DNA of 64,000 nucleotides from Azospirillum brasilense (GTDB taxonomy: Bacteria > Pseudomonadota > Alphaproteobacteria > Azospirillales > Azospirillaceae), in the NCBI RefSeq assembly GCF_007827815.1, contig NZ_VITH01000007.1, positions 62,001 through 126,000 on the forward strand. The letters run 5' to 3'. The notes under the pieces were generated by a model that was given only the letters and a program-made list of their open reading frames with translations, was not told where the DNA came from and did no database searches. Position numbers and translations under genes: made by a program. Numbering within the stretch: the first letter of the stretch is position 1; the number at the start of each line of letters is the position of its first letter. Below, one piece after another: positions 10,372-19,111 of the stretch.

Positions 10372-10592
10372 TCACGGATCAGCGGCGTGCTGTCGGGAAG
10401 CACACCGTACTTGCGGGCAAGTTCGTCTTGCTCCCGCTGGAGTTCCTCAATGAGCGCCGCACGGCCGGGGCGTGCGGCCTGCGACAGGATGGCACCGACT
10501 TCCTCCTCGACCGAGCGTCCGTTGATCGCGGCGCGTTCGGTCAGAGTCGCGTGCAGCGCTTCGTCGATTTCGAGCCTGACGATCTTGCCCAT
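10356..10592 (-). CDS. Ribbon-helix-helix antitoxin (FitA-like)
   Basis: A 78-residue protein whose N-terminus (KIVRLEIDEALHATLTERA) fits a ribbon-helix-helix strand and helix and whose middle (GRSVEEEVGAILSQA) fits the FitA/VapB type. The C-terminal tail (LPDSTPLIREWRDR) would block the partner PIN nuclease. It precedes and overlaps the toxin gene by 16 bases, the usual antitoxin-first order. Such antitoxins usually repress their own promoter, which would lie just upstream of 10592; no clear operator was identified. Confidence 0.88.
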   Translation of the reverse strand: MGKIVRLEIDEALHATLTERAAINGRSVEEEVGAILSQAARPGRAALIEELQREQDELARKYGVLPDSTPLIREWRDR

Positions 10593-10668
10593 TTCGCTCT
10601 CCTGGGGATTGGTGACACTGTAACCCGCTTGCGTGGGATGGCGCCACCGTTCCGCAGGATCACCGGAC

Positions 10669-12096
10669 TCATCCGCTCGGCGCGATGTTCTGGTTCACGC
10701 AGAAGAGGTTGCCGGGGTCGTATTTGGCCTTCAGCGTGCGCAGGCGTTCGTAGTTCGGCCCATAGGCGGCCTGGACGCGCTGCTCGTCGTCGGTGACGAA
10801 GTTCACATAGACCCCGCCCGTGGCGTAGCGGGCGGTCCGGTCGGAAACGCCGCGCGCCCATTGGATGCAGGCGCTGTCCTCCGGCGGGGTGTTCCAGCGC
10901 GCGTGCACGTTCATGACGAAGAGGGCGTCGCGGTGCGGGTAGGCGGTGGCGTCCGCCGGCACGCGGTTGGCCGCCGAGCCGAGCAAACCGACGAAAATCT
11001 CGCACTGGTCGGAGGGTAGACGTCCGGCCTCCTCGACGAGCAGGTCGATCAGCCCGTCCTCCAGCCCGGTGAAGTTCTGCGATTTCCAGTAGTTCCGTGC
11101 GCCCGGCACCAGGAGCGGGTCGAAGGCCGCCTGCCACGCCGCGTAGGGCATGAGGCCGACATGCTCGCCGACCGGCGTGCCCAGCGACAGCACCGGTTCC
11201 AGCGCCTTGCGGGCCGCCGCCTCGTCGTCTCCGGCGCAGATGACGGGCATGACGACCACCTCCTTGCCATGCACGTCCGGCGGCAGGAAGGGCAGGGGCG
11301 GCGCCCTGCGCAGCACCATCCAGGCGGTGGCCTCGTCGGGCAGGGCCGCCGTGGCGTCGCGGTAGCGGCGCATCAGGTCGCCGGCCCCGGCGAAGGGATG
11401 GACGACCAGCCCGGCGAACACCATCGGTCCCACGGGGTGCAGGCGGAAGGTGAAGGAGGTGACGACGCCGAAGTTGCCGCCGCCGCCGCGGATGGCCCAG
11501 AAGAGGTCGGCGTTCTCGTCTGCGCCGGCCCTGAGGAATCGGCCGTCGGCGGTGACCACGTCGGCGGACAGCAGATTGTCCACCGTCAGCCCATACTTGC
11601 GGGTCAGCCAGCCGAATCCGCCGCCCAGCGTCAGCCCGGCGATGCCGGTGGTCGAGTTGATGCCGACCGGCACGGCCAGCCCGAAGGCCTGCGTTTCCCG
11701 GTCGAGGTCGCCCAGCGTGGCGCCGGGCGCCACCCGCGCCGTCCGGCTGATCGGGTCGACATGGACGAAGCGCAGGGCGCCGAGGTCGATCAGCAGACCG
11801 CCGTCGCACAGGGAATTGCCGGCGATGTTGTGACCGCCGCCGCGCACGGAGACCAGCAGCCCGTTCTCCCGCGCGAAGCGCACCGCCTGCATGACGTCGG
11901 CGGCGCCGGCGCAGCGGGCGATCAGGCCGGGCCGACGGTCGATCATGGCGTTCCAGATCGTCCGGACCTCGTCATAGCCCGGCGATTGCGGGGTCAGCAG
12001 CGGGCCGCGCAGACGGGCGGCAAGATCGTTGACGGCGTCCTCGGAAAGGGTCGCGTCCCGCCGGTCGGCGGTGCGAAGCGTGAAATCGCCCATCAA
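10669..12096 (-). CDS. FAD-binding oxidoreductase (PCMH plus BBE domain)
   Basis: A 475-residue flavoprotein of the berberine-bridge/6-hydroxynicotine-oxidase type. The FAD domain carries the VRGGGHNIAG motif, where His89 is the expected covalent flavin attachment. The Cys of the second attachment site in bicovalent members is not seen, so linkage is probably single. The C-terminal BBE motif YGPNYERLRTLKAKYDPGNLF orients the flavin and substrate. No signal peptide is visible. It is probably a carbohydrate or alcohol oxidase; the substrate is unknown and the neighbours give no clue. Confidence 0.9.
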   Translation of the reverse strand: MMGDFTLRTADRRDATLSEDAVNDLAARLRGPLLTPQSPGYDEVRTIWNAMIDRRPGLIARCAGAADVMQAVRFARENGLLVSVRGGGHNIAGNSLCDGGLLIDLGALRFVHVDPISRTARVAPGATLGDLDRETQAFGLAVPVGINSTTGIAGLTLGGGFGWLTRKYGLTVDNLLSADVVTADGRFLRAGADENADLFWAIRGGGGNFGVVTSFTFRLHPVGPMVFAGLVVHPFAGAGDLMRRYRDATAALPDEATAWMVLRRAPPLPFLPPDVHGKEVVVMPVICAGDDEAAARKALEPVLSLGTPVGEHVGLMPYAAWQAAFDPLLVPGARNYWKSQNFTGLEDGLIDLLVEEAGRLPSDQCEIFVGLLGSAANRVPADATAYPHRDALFVMNVHARWNTPPEDSACIQWARGVSDRTARYATGGVYVNFVTDDEQRVQAAYGPNYERLRTLKAKYDPGNLFCVNQNIAPSG

Positions 12097-12273
12097 GCAC
12101 CTCCCACGTCAAAGCAGCAATTTTCGCGAATATCCGGAGCGGATTGGCGCAACAAGGGTAAATTGTCACCCCTGCACAGGCCATCCGGGAAAGGACTCCC
12201 TCCGGTGTTCTTCCGGACGGAGCCACCCCTCAATTCGGTGTTTTTTGCGGCTTTGACGGTGAGGGGCGGTGGA

Positions 12274-12675
12274 TCAGCCGCCCTGGCTGCGAATCCAGGC
12301 GGCGGTAGCGCTGTCCATGGTGTTCTTGTGGTTGATGAACCACTCCGGCACGACCTCGGTGAGGTAGCCGCGGACCAGCGCCAGATTGCCGGCGGCCATG
12401 CGCTTGGCGATGCCTTCCAGTTCCAGACGGACGCGGTTGTGCTCGTGCACATGGATGGGGGTCGGCGGGAAGCCGTACTGGTGCATCAGCTCCTCCTCGC
12501 GGGCCAGATGGTCGCGGAGGTGCTGGGCGAAGGCGGTGAAATGGGCGGGCAGGTCGGCGTCGGGAGCCTTGGCGGCTTCGGCCAGAAGCTCGATGGTTTC
12601 CTTGTGGTCGGCGTCGATGATGGCGTTGCCGACTTCCAGGGACGGGCTCCAGGCGGGGATCGAGAGGGTGGGCAT
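12274..12675 (-). CDS. Bacteriohemerythrin
   Basis: A 133-residue four-helix-bundle oxygen-binding protein with a di-iron site. Ligand pattern seen: His24 (DADHKE), His56 and Glu60 (HLAREE), His75 and His79 (HVHEH), His116 and Asp121 (NHKNTMD). Such single-domain proteins store or deliver O2 in microaerobic bacteria. A Shine-Dalgarno GGAG lies before the ATG. An FNR/Crp-type palindrome upstream suggests control by oxygen. It is transcribed alone, with the M3 peptidase gene located upstream on the same strand. Confidence 0.95.
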   Translation of the reverse strand: MPTLSIPAWSPSLEVGNAIIDADHKETIELLAEAAKAPDADLPAHFTAFAQHLRDHLAREEELMHQYGFPPTPIHVHEHNRVRLELEGIAKRMAAGNLALVRGYLTEVVPEWFINHKNTMDSATAAWIRSQGG

Positions 12676-12697
12676 GGTGCTCTCCGAAGGGATCGTT

Positions 12698-12746
12698 GGA
12701 GGCCACCATACCCATCCCCCGATTATGGATTCTTGACGTCCGTCAA
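12698..12746 (-). promoter_or_regulatory. FNR/Crp-type operator and promoter of the hemerythrin gene
   Basis: The palindrome TTGACGTCCGTCAA (12733-12746; the arms extend to TCTTGACG/CGTCAAGA at 12731-12748) fits the TTGAY-N4-RTCAA form of FNR/FixK/Dnr sites. A -10-like TATGGT on the minus strand (12710-12705) lies so that the palindrome centre is at -41.5 for a start near 12698, the standard class II activator position. This leaves a leader of about 23 bases before the ATG at 12675. The geometry is seen in the sequence; activation is inferred. Confidence 0.6.
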
Positions 12747-12756
12747 GAAAACCCGG

Positions 12757-14622
12757 TCAGGACTGATTTTCCAGCTCGTCAACAAAGCCGCGGATGACGT
12801 TCAACCCCTTCTGCCAGAAGGCCGGATCGCTGGCGTCCAGCCCGAAGGGGGCCAGAAGCTCCTGGTGGCGCAGCGTGCCGCCCGCCGACAGCATCGCCAG
12901 ATACTTCTCCGCGAAGCCCTTCTCCGACTCCTGGTAGACCGCGTAGAGCGAGTTCACCAGGCAGTCGCCGAACGCGTAGGCGTAGACGTAGAAGGGCGAG
13001 TGGATGAAGTGCGGGATGTAGGACCAGTAGTTCCGGTAGCCCTCGTCGAAGCGCAGCGCCGGGCCGAGGCTTTCGGTCTGCACCGCCATCCAGATCTCGC
13101 CCAGCCGCTCCGCCGTCAGTTCGCCCTCGCGGCGCTCGGTGTGGACGCGGCGCTCGAAGTCGAAGAAGGCGATTTGGCGGACCACCGTGTTCAGCATGTC
13201 CTCGACCTTCGAGGCCAGCATGATCTTGCGGCGCTTCGGGTCGGTCTCGCGGTCGAGCAGGGCGCGGAAGGTCAGCATCTCGCCGAACACCGACGCGGTT
13301 TCCGCCAGGGTCAGCGGCGTGTCGGACAGCAGGTGCCCCTGGCCGCCGGCCAGGATCTGGTGCACGCCGTGGCCCAGCTCATGCGCGAGCGTCATCACGT
13401 CGCGAGTCTTGCCCTGGTAGTTGACCAGCAGATAGGGGTGGACGCTGGGCACCGTGGGGTGGGCGAAGGCGCCCGGCGCCTTGCCGGGGCGCACCGGCGC
13501 GTCGATCCAGGCGTTGTCGAAGAAGCGCTTGCCGAGCGCCGCCAGATCCGGCGAGAAGCGGCCATAGGCGCCCAGGACCAGATCGCGCGCCTCGTCCCAG
13601 CGGATGCTGCGGTCGGTGTCGTCGGGAAGCGGGGCGTTGCGGTCCCAGTAGTCCAGGTGATCCTGCCCGAACCACTTGGCCTTCATCGCGTAGTAGCGGT
13701 GGGACAGCGCCGGGTAGGCGTCCTTCACCGCCGCAGCCAGCGCGTCCACCACCTCGTCCTCGACGCGGTTGGACAGGTTGCGGGCCGACGTGGGCGCCTT
13801 GTAGTTGCGCCACTTGTCGTCGATCTCCTTGTCCTTGGCCAGCGTGTTGGTGACCAGGGCGAACAGGCGGATGTTGTCGCCCATCACCCGGCCGATCACC
13901 GTCCCGGCCTCCTTGCGGACCTCCGGGCGGCGGTCGGACAGGCGGTTCAACGCCTCCGCGCAGGTCAGCTCCTTGCCGCCGATGGGAAAGCGCAAGGACG
14001 CGATCGTCTCGTCGAACAGGCGGTTCCAGGCGGCGCGCCCGACCACATGCTTCTCATGGAGCAGGCGTTCGACCTCGTCGGAGAGCTGGTGCTCACGGAA
14101 CAGGCGGACGTCGCGCAGCCAGGGGGCGTAGCGGGCGAGATCCTTCGACGCCTTCAGCTTGGCGTCCAGCACCTTGTCCTCCAGCCGGTTGATCTCCAGC
14201 GTGAAGAAGACGAGGTGGGTGGAGATGCCGTTCACCCGCTCCTGCGCCGACTGGTAGAACTTGGCGATGGTCGGGTCGGTCATGTTGCCGTTGTAGACCA
14301 GCCCGGCGTAGGACATCACCCGCGACAGCACCTCGTCAATGTGTTCGTACTCGCGGATGGCGGCGGCGAAGGCGTTGCCGTCCAGCCCGGCGAGCTTGGT
14401 CGCGTATTGTTCATAGAAGTCCTTAGAGGCGCGCTCCATCCGCTCCAGGTCGGCCTTCAGTTCCGCCGACTCCATGCCCGGATAGAGGTCCGTCAGGTCC
14501 CAGGAGGGCAGGGCGCCGAGGTCCGGCGCGTCCCCTGCGGCGGCCAGGGCGGTGTCGGGCATGGTGGTCTGGGGAGCGCCAAGGAAATCGCCAATCGGGT
14601 GCCGGGTGGCGCTGCGGGTCAT
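12757..14622 (-). CDS. M3 family oligoendopeptidase (PepF-like)
   Basis: A 621-residue zinc metallopeptidase that cleaves short peptides in the cytosol. The catalytic LAHELGHGVHQ (HExxH) lies near residue 413, followed by ETASVFGEM, which supplies the third zinc ligand (E-x2-S/A pattern). The start at 14622 was preferred over a long open extension to 14904 because a GGAGGGAC ribosome site lies directly before this ATG and the extension is low-complexity and overlaps another gene. A three-copy 16-base repeat lies just upstream, in the leader or promoter. Confidence 0.93.
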   Translation of the reverse strand: MTRSATRHPIGDFLGAPQTTMPDTALAAAGDAPDLGALPSWDLTDLYPGMESAELKADLERMERASKDFYEQYATKLAGLDGNAFAAAIREYEHIDEVLSRVMSYAGLVYNGNMTDPTIAKFYQSAQERVNGISTHLVFFTLEINRLEDKVLDAKLKASKDLARYAPWLRDVRLFREHQLSDEVERLLHEKHVVGRAAWNRLFDETIASLRFPIGGKELTCAEALNRLSDRRPEVRKEAGTVIGRVMGDNIRLFALVTNTLAKDKEIDDKWRNYKAPTSARNLSNRVEDEVVDALAAAVKDAYPALSHRYYAMKAKWFGQDHLDYWDRNAPLPDDTDRSIRWDEARDLVLGAYGRFSPDLAALGKRFFDNAWIDAPVRPGKAPGAFAHPTVPSVHPYLLVNYQGKTRDVMTLAHELGHGVHQILAGGQGHLLSDTPLTLAETASVFGEMLTFRALLDRETDPKRRKIMLASKVEDMLNTVVRQIAFFDFERRVHTERREGELTAERLGEIWMAVQTESLGPALRFDEGYRNYWSYIPHFIHSPFYVYAYAFGDCLVNSLYAVYQESEKGFAEKYLAMLSAGGTLRHQELLAPFGLDASDPAFWQKGLNVIRGFVDELENQS

Positions 14623-14632
14623 CTGTCCCTCC

Positions 14633-14680
14633 GTTCTGGGCTTTGGCCATTCTGGGCTTTGGCCGTTCTGTGCTTGGAAC
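14633..14680. repeat. Three-copy tandem 16-bp repeat upstream of the M3 peptidase gene
   Basis: Two exact copies apart from the first base (GTTCTGGGCTTTGGCC at 14633-14648 and ATTCTGGGCTTTGGCC at 14649-14664) are followed by a diverged third (GTTCTGTGCTTGGAAC). The array starts 11 bases before the peptidase start, in its probable leader. It could be a regulatory array or simple replication slippage. Confidence 0.7.
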
Positions 14681-14731
14681 GGGATATAAGCGCCGCGCGG
14701 GTTCGGGGGAAGACTGTGTTGCGGTGCCCGC

Positions 14732-15100
14732 TCAGGGGGCTTGGCTTTCCTGCGCGCGGCGGATCGCCGCCTCCACGCATTGCAGGTGCAGCTTCTTGCG
14801 GGCGAGCTGGCGGGTCCGCCGCTCCTCAAGGTCGGTGGTCGGCATCGCCTCGATGGCGCAGCCGCGCCAGCCGTTGGCGTCGAGCGCGCGGGCGACCTCC
14901 GCATAACCGAAATAGCCCTTGTCCGGCTGCTCCCATGGGGCGCGGAAGTCGGCGCGGCGCAGGACGAAGCGGTTGGACTGGCTGGACCCGCCGAGACTGG
15001 TCAGCCGGGCCACGATCAGCCGCTCGCCGTTGGTGTGGACGACGGTTAGGATCGGGCGGATGCCGAAGACGGGCGGGTCGCTGCTCATGGGACCATCCAT
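14732..15100 (-). CDS. Conserved hypothetical protein, 122 aa
   Basis: A 122-residue protein I do not recognise. It has no signal peptide or membrane segment. The N-terminal half looks beta-rich (PILTVVHTNGERLIVARLTS) and the C-terminal half is helical and charged (DLEERRTRQLARKKLHLQCVEAAIRRAQE). A GGAG precedes the ATG at 15100; an alternative ATG lies four codons later. It is upstream of the M3 peptidase gene on the same strand and divergent from the esterase gene. Codon use looks like the neighbours, so it is probably a real native gene. Confidence 0.65.
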   Translation of the reverse strand: MDGPMSSDPPVFGIRPILTVVHTNGERLIVARLTSLGGSSQSNRFVLRRADFRAPWEQPDKGYFGYAEVARALDANGWRGCAIEAMPTTDLEERRTRQLARKKLHLQCVEAAIRRAQESQAP

Positions 15101-15332
15101 AGCGCTCCGGTCCCCAATAGGCCAGAGACAAGGCCGTCGGACAGGGGGAAGGGGGACGGACAGGAGGTCGCGCTCTGCGAAAAATGAACGCAGCCATACG
15201 CAAGTATGCCCTGGGGTGGAATGTATAAAAATTAGCGGTTCACAAGTGATTGTTGCGCGCTTTCTATAAGGCTGGTGAGATGATTTGCTTTCGCGTGAAT
15301 CGGAGCTCCGGCGAGTAAAGGGGAATACGGCA

Positions 15333-16454
15333 ATGACATTGTTGGTGCGCTTACGAAAGCCGGTTCTCGCGGCATTCTTTGTTCTGTCGTGGCTTCTCCC
15401 CGTCGCCGCGGCGCCGGTTCAACCCACCCCTGTCGAATTGCCCGCCGGCAGCTACAACGCGCAGGGCACCGCCCTGTCGGCCCTGGTCTATGTGCCGGAC
15501 AGCGCGCGGGCGCGGGGCAAGGCGCCGCTGCTGGTCCTGCTGCACGGCTGCGAGCAGGACGCCCGGACCTTCTTCGAGGATTCGGGCTGGAAGGACATGG
15601 CCGACGCCCATGGCTTCGTCGCCCTGCTGCCGGCGCAGAAGCACAACCTGTTCTCCATGGTGGGGACGGGAGGGCTCGGGCGCTACGGCAACCCGCTCGG
15701 CTGCTTCAACTTCGCCGACCGGCTGAACAGCCCGCTGAAGGGCTTCGTGCCGAGCGAGGCGGCGGCCATCGCCTCAATGGTCGGTGCCGTCGTCTCCGGC
15801 AAGGGGCTGGGCGCCAACGGCCCGGTGGTGGACGCGGACCGGGTGTCCGTCACCGGCCTGTCGGCGGGGGCAGGGATGGCGGCGACCTTGCTAGCCGATT
15901 ATTTCCAGCTCTTCGCCGGCGGGGCGCTGTTCGCGGGCGTGCCGGTGATGTGCGCGCAGAGCATGCAGTCGGCCGCGTCGCTTTGCGGCATCTCCGTGTC
16001 GCGCGGTTGCGCCGAGGTCAAGGCGCGCTCCGGCGGTTACGACAACAGCGAATGGAAGAAGGCGGTGCAGCGCGCCCAGCACCCCGCCGGGCGTCCGCGC
16101 GTGCTGATCGTCCAGGGAACGGCGGACTGCACCGTGGACCCGCAGAACGCCCTCTATCTGACCAACCAATGGACGGCCTTCCATGGTTTGAAGACGGACG
16201 CTCCCGTGGTCATCGGGCAGGAACCCTCCTGGCCGGACCGCGCCGTGCGGCAGGGCTTCGCCCCGGCGGGAGCCAACACCCTGTGGGTCGAGACGGTGCT
16301 TCTGAAGGATGTCGGCCACGTCATGCCCATCGACACGCACAACGCGCAACGCCCCTGTGGGCGGGTGCGGGTGTCGGACACGAAGACCTACATCGAGGAC
16401 GTCGGCTTCTGCGGCGCGGCGCTGGCCGCCGAGTTCCTGCAACTGGAACAGTAA
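15333..16454 (+). CDS. Secreted PHB-depolymerase-type esterase (LpqC/PhaZ family)
   Basis: A 373-residue alpha/beta hydrolase with a clear signal peptide (residues 1-27, VAAA before the cut). Seen: the oxyanion LLHGCEQD block (70-76), the nucleophile Ser177 in GLSAG, an acid in GTADCTVDP and a His in DVGHVMPID, as in extracellular short-chain polyhydroxyalkanoate depolymerases and feruloyl-esterase-like enzymes. Several cysteines suggest disulfides. The ATG at 15333 follows AAAGGGG; an in-frame TTG at 15285 has no better site. The true substrate is not determined. Confidence 0.88.
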   Translation: MTLLVRLRKPVLAAFFVLSWLLPVAAAPVQPTPVELPAGSYNAQGTALSALVYVPDSARARGKAPLLVLLHGCEQDARTFFEDSGWKDMADAHGFVALLPAQKHNLFSMVGTGGLGRYGNPLGCFNFADRLNSPLKGFVPSEAAAIASMVGAVVSGKGLGANGPVVDADRVSVTGLSAGAGMAATLLADYFQLFAGGALFAGVPVMCAQSMQSAASLCGISVSRGCAEVKARSGGYDNSEWKKAVQRAQHPAGRPRVLIVQGTADCTVDPQNALYLTNQWTAFHGLKTDAPVVIGQEPSWPDRAVRQGFAPAGANTLWVETVLLKDVGHVMPIDTHNAQRPCGRVRVSDTKTYIEDVGFCGAALAAEFLQLEQ

Positions 16455-16637
16455 CACCCGCTTGAGGGGCGGCGAGGGAGCCCAGCACTCACCAAAGTGG
16501 TGCGACAGCCCGCCGCACCTTCCGGAATGCCGTTTGCCAAACGATGCGGATCTGACGCAGATTGGGGCCGCTGCGTGAACGTTCATTGCGCGGCTGCGGA
16601 GAAACGCGAACCAAACAAAATATAAGGGACGCCCCCC

Positions 16638-18560
16638 ATGAGCCAAAGCTCGGCCGATCGCTACAACCAGATCCACGCCCGTTCCCTGTCCGATCCCGAC
16701 GGATTTTGGGGCGAGGCGGCGGAAGACATCACCTGGATCAAGCGTTGGGACAAGGTGCTGGACGACAGCAACGCGCCCTTCTACCGCTGGTTCACCGGCG
16801 GCGTCCTGAACACCTGCTACAACGCCGTCGACCGCCATGTGGAGGCCGGACGCGGCGCCCAGGCGGCGATCATCTACGACAGCCCGGTCACAAAGACCGT
16901 GCAGACCATCACCTACGCCGAACTTCAGGATCAGGTCGCCCGCTTCGCCGGCGCGCTGCGCGCCCAGGGCGTGGAGAAGGGCGACCGCGTCATCCTGTAC
17001 ATGCCGATGATCCCGCAGTCGCTGGTCGCCATGCTGGCCTGCGCGCGTCTCGGCGCGGTGCATTCGGTGGTGTTCGGCGGCTTCGCCCCGCACGAGCTGG
17101 CGACCCGCATCAACGACTCCCGGCCGAAGGCCATCGTCTCGGCCTCCTGCGGCATCGAGCCGAACCGCGTCGTCAAGTACAAGCCGATGCTCGACGCCGC
17201 CATCGAGCAGGCGGAGCACAAGCCGTCCAGCGTCATCGTCTTCCAGCGCCCACAGGAGACCGCGACCCTGGTCGAGGGCCGCGATGTGGATTGGGCGGAG
17301 GCCGTCGCCAAGGCCGAACCGGCGGACTGCGTGCCGGTGGCCGCGACCGACCCGCTCTACATCCTCTACACCTCGGGCACCACGGGCCAGCCGAAGGGCG
17401 TCATCCGCGACAACGGCGGCCACGCCGTGGCGCTGAAGTGGACGATGAAGAACATCTACAACGTCGAGCCGGGCGAGGTGTACTGGGCGGCGTCGGACGT
17501 GGGCTGGGTGGTCGGCCACTCCTACATCGTCTACGGCCCGCTGCTGCACGGCTGCACCACCGTTGTGTTCGAGGGCAAGCCGGTGGGCACGCCGGACGCC
17601 GGCACCTTCTGGCGGGTGATCGAGCAGCACAAGATTGGCACGCTGTTCACCGCCCCGACCGCCTTCCGCGCTATCAAGCGCGAGGACCCCAACGCCGAAT
17701 TGCTGAAGAAGTACGACCTGTCGCACTTCCGCGCCCTGTTCCTGGCCGGCGAGCGCTCGGACCCCGACACGCTGCATTGGGCCGAGGACAATCTGAACGT
17801 TCCGGTCATCGACCATTGGTGGCAGACCGAGACCGGCTGGGCGATCTCCGGCAACCCGCTGGGCGTGCAGCTCTTCCCGATCAAGTACGGCTCCGCCACC
17901 CGCCCCATGCCGGGCTGGGACGTGCAGATCCTGAACGCCGAGAACAAGGAGGTGCCGCGCGGCGACATCGGCGCTATCTGCGTGAAGCTGCCTCTGCCTC
18001 CGGGCACGCTGCCGACGCTGTGGAACGCCGATGACCGCTACCGGAAGTCCTACCTGTCCGACTATCCCGGCTACTACCAGACCGGCGACGCGGGCTTCAT
18101 CGACGACGACGGCTACGTCTACATCATGGCCCGCACCGACGACATCATCAACGTCGCCGGCCACCGCCTGTCCACCGGCGGCATGGAGGAGGTTCTGGCC
18201 AGCCACAAGGACGTGGCGGAATGCGCGGTGATCGGCGTCGCCGACGACCTGAAGGGACAGGTGCCGCTGGGCTTCCTCTGCCTGAAGGCCGGCGTGACCC
18301 GCCCGCACGAGGAGATCGTGAAGGAGGTGGTGCAGCTTGTGCGCGAGCAGATCGGCCCGGTTGCTGACTTCAAGCGCGCCGTGGTGGTGGAGCGCCTGCC
18401 GAAGACCCGCTCCGGCAAGATCCTGCGCGGCACCATGCAGAAGATCGCCGACAACCAGGACTACAAGACCCCGGCGACCATCGACGATCCGGGCATCCTG
18501 CCGGAGATCGCCGAGGCGCTGCAGTCGCTCGGCTACGCCAAGACGCATCAGGCCGGTTGA
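16638..18560 (+). CDS. prpE: Propionyl-CoA synthetase
   Basis: A 640-residue acyl-CoA synthetase that activates propionate (or acetate) with ATP and CoA. Seen: an N-terminal ACAS_N region, the nucleotide loop YTSGTTGQPKGV near residue 245, the family block VIDHWWQTETGW, the hinge TGDAGFIDDDGYVYIMARTDD and the C-terminal KTRSGKILRGTM whose Lys is the acetylation-sensitive catalytic residue. Length and the VFGGFAPHELATRI block match PrpE better than Acs. It stands alone; no methylcitrate genes are adjacent. A hairpin terminator follows. Confidence 0.93.
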   Translation: MSQSSADRYNQIHARSLSDPDGFWGEAAEDITWIKRWDKVLDDSNAPFYRWFTGGVLNTCYNAVDRHVEAGRGAQAAIIYDSPVTKTVQTITYAELQDQVARFAGALRAQGVEKGDRVILYMPMIPQSLVAMLACARLGAVHSVVFGGFAPHELATRINDSRPKAIVSASCGIEPNRVVKYKPMLDAAIEQAEHKPSSVIVFQRPQETATLVEGRDVDWAEAVAKAEPADCVPVAATDPLYILYTSGTTGQPKGVIRDNGGHAVALKWTMKNIYNVEPGEVYWAASDVGWVVGHSYIVYGPLLHGCTTVVFEGKPVGTPDAGTFWRVIEQHKIGTLFTAPTAFRAIKREDPNAELLKKYDLSHFRALFLAGERSDPDTLHWAEDNLNVPVIDHWWQTETGWAISGNPLGVQLFPIKYGSATRPMPGWDVQILNAENKEVPRGDIGAICVKLPLPPGTLPTLWNADDRYRKSYLSDYPGYYQTGDAGFIDDDGYVYIMARTDDIINVAGHRLSTGGMEEVLASHKDVAECAVIGVADDLKGQVPLGFLCLKAGVTRPHEEIVKEVVQLVREQIGPVADFKRAVVVERLPKTRSGKILRGTMQKIADNQDYKTPATIDDPGILPEIAEALQSLGYAKTHQAG

Positions 18561-18578
18561 CCGGTTCCGCGTTCGAAG

Positions 18579-18616
18579 CCCCTTCCCCGGCATGGCCCGG
18601 GGGAGGGGTTTCCTTT
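18579..18616 (+). terminator. Rho-independent terminator after prpE
   Basis: CCCCTTCCCCGG (18579-18590) pairs with CCGGGGGAGGGG (18597-18608) with one G-T wobble and a 6-base loop, followed by TTTCCTTT. It sits 18 bases after the prpE stop and just before the convergent KfrA-like gene. Confidence 0.65.
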
Positions 18617-18621
18617 GTCGG

Positions 18622-18918
18622 CTAAGCCTTGACCAGCGCGGTCAGGGACTCGTCCAGCTCGTCCAGCCGGGCCTGTTCGGCCTCCAACTCGGCCAGGGCG
18701 CGGCGGGCGTTGGCGATGTCGAGGTCGAGCTGGTCGCGGCGGCGCCGGATCAGTTCCTCCAGCGGCGTCAGCTCCTCCACCGCCAGCGCCTGCGCGATGG
18801 CCGCGTTGCTGCCGCCGCCCAGCGCCAGCCGCAGCATGCGCGTGGTCGGGCGGATGCCCTGGGCCTCCAGATGGCGGGCGGTGACCAGGATTTCGATGGT
18901 GTCGTGATGGCGTGCCAT
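18622..18918 (-). CDS. KfrA-N-like DNA-binding small protein
   Basis: A 98-residue protein. The first half (about 1-45) has the pattern of the KfrA N-terminal DNA-binding domain: a helix, then GIRPTTRMLRLALGGGSNAAIAQAL. The second half is a long charged helix rich in Ala, Glu, Leu and Arg, likely a coiled coil. KfrA itself is a plasmid partition/regulator protein; chromosomal relatives are poorly known. The ATG at 18918 was chosen over 19080 because the extension is basic, unlike the family and overlaps the promoter region of the sigma factor gene. Confidence 0.7.
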   Translation of the reverse strand: MARHHDTIEILVTARHLEAQGIRPTTRMLRLALGGGSNAAIAQALAVEELTPLEELIRRRRDQLDLDIANARRALAELEAEQARLDELDESLTALVKA

Positions 18919-19085
18919 GGCCCCGCCCTGATGACGCAGTGCGGTGGATTGTGCCAAGCCGCGCACCGGTTTCGAGGGCTTATCCGCGCGCAGCGGCGAT
19001 ATGCCACAAGCCGGCGTTCCAACGGAGACGGTTTTCGGCCTCGCCACCTTTCCGCCGAATTTTTGCTGCACGGGCATCAAAGTCT

Positions 19086-19111
19086 GGAATAAACGATGAG
19101 CGGGGGGCGTT
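19086..19111 (+). promoter_or_regulatory. Putative ECF-type promoter of the sigma/anti-sigma operon
   Basis: GGAAT (19086-19090), then 17 bases, then CGTT (19108-19111), close to the GGAAC-N16/17-CGTT promoters read by alphaproteobacterial EcfG-type sigma factors. It lies about 100 bases before the sigma gene, which would fit autoregulation. The match is by eye, with one mismatch in the -35. Confidence 0.45.

Noticed and set aside
14623..14904. N-terminal extension of the M3 peptidase
   Set aside because: Low-complexity, overlaps the 122-residue gene, and a good ribosome site sits at 14622.
11161..15102. A 1313-codon open frame on the plus strand
   Set aside because: It runs antisense to the oxidase, hemerythrin and M3 peptidase genes, is low-complexity (Arg, Gln, Gly, Val, His) and shows no domain; it is a GC-driven shadow.
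16615..16637. TATAAG before prpE as a -10 box
   Set aside because: It would leave a leader of only a few bases and no -35 lies at the right distance.
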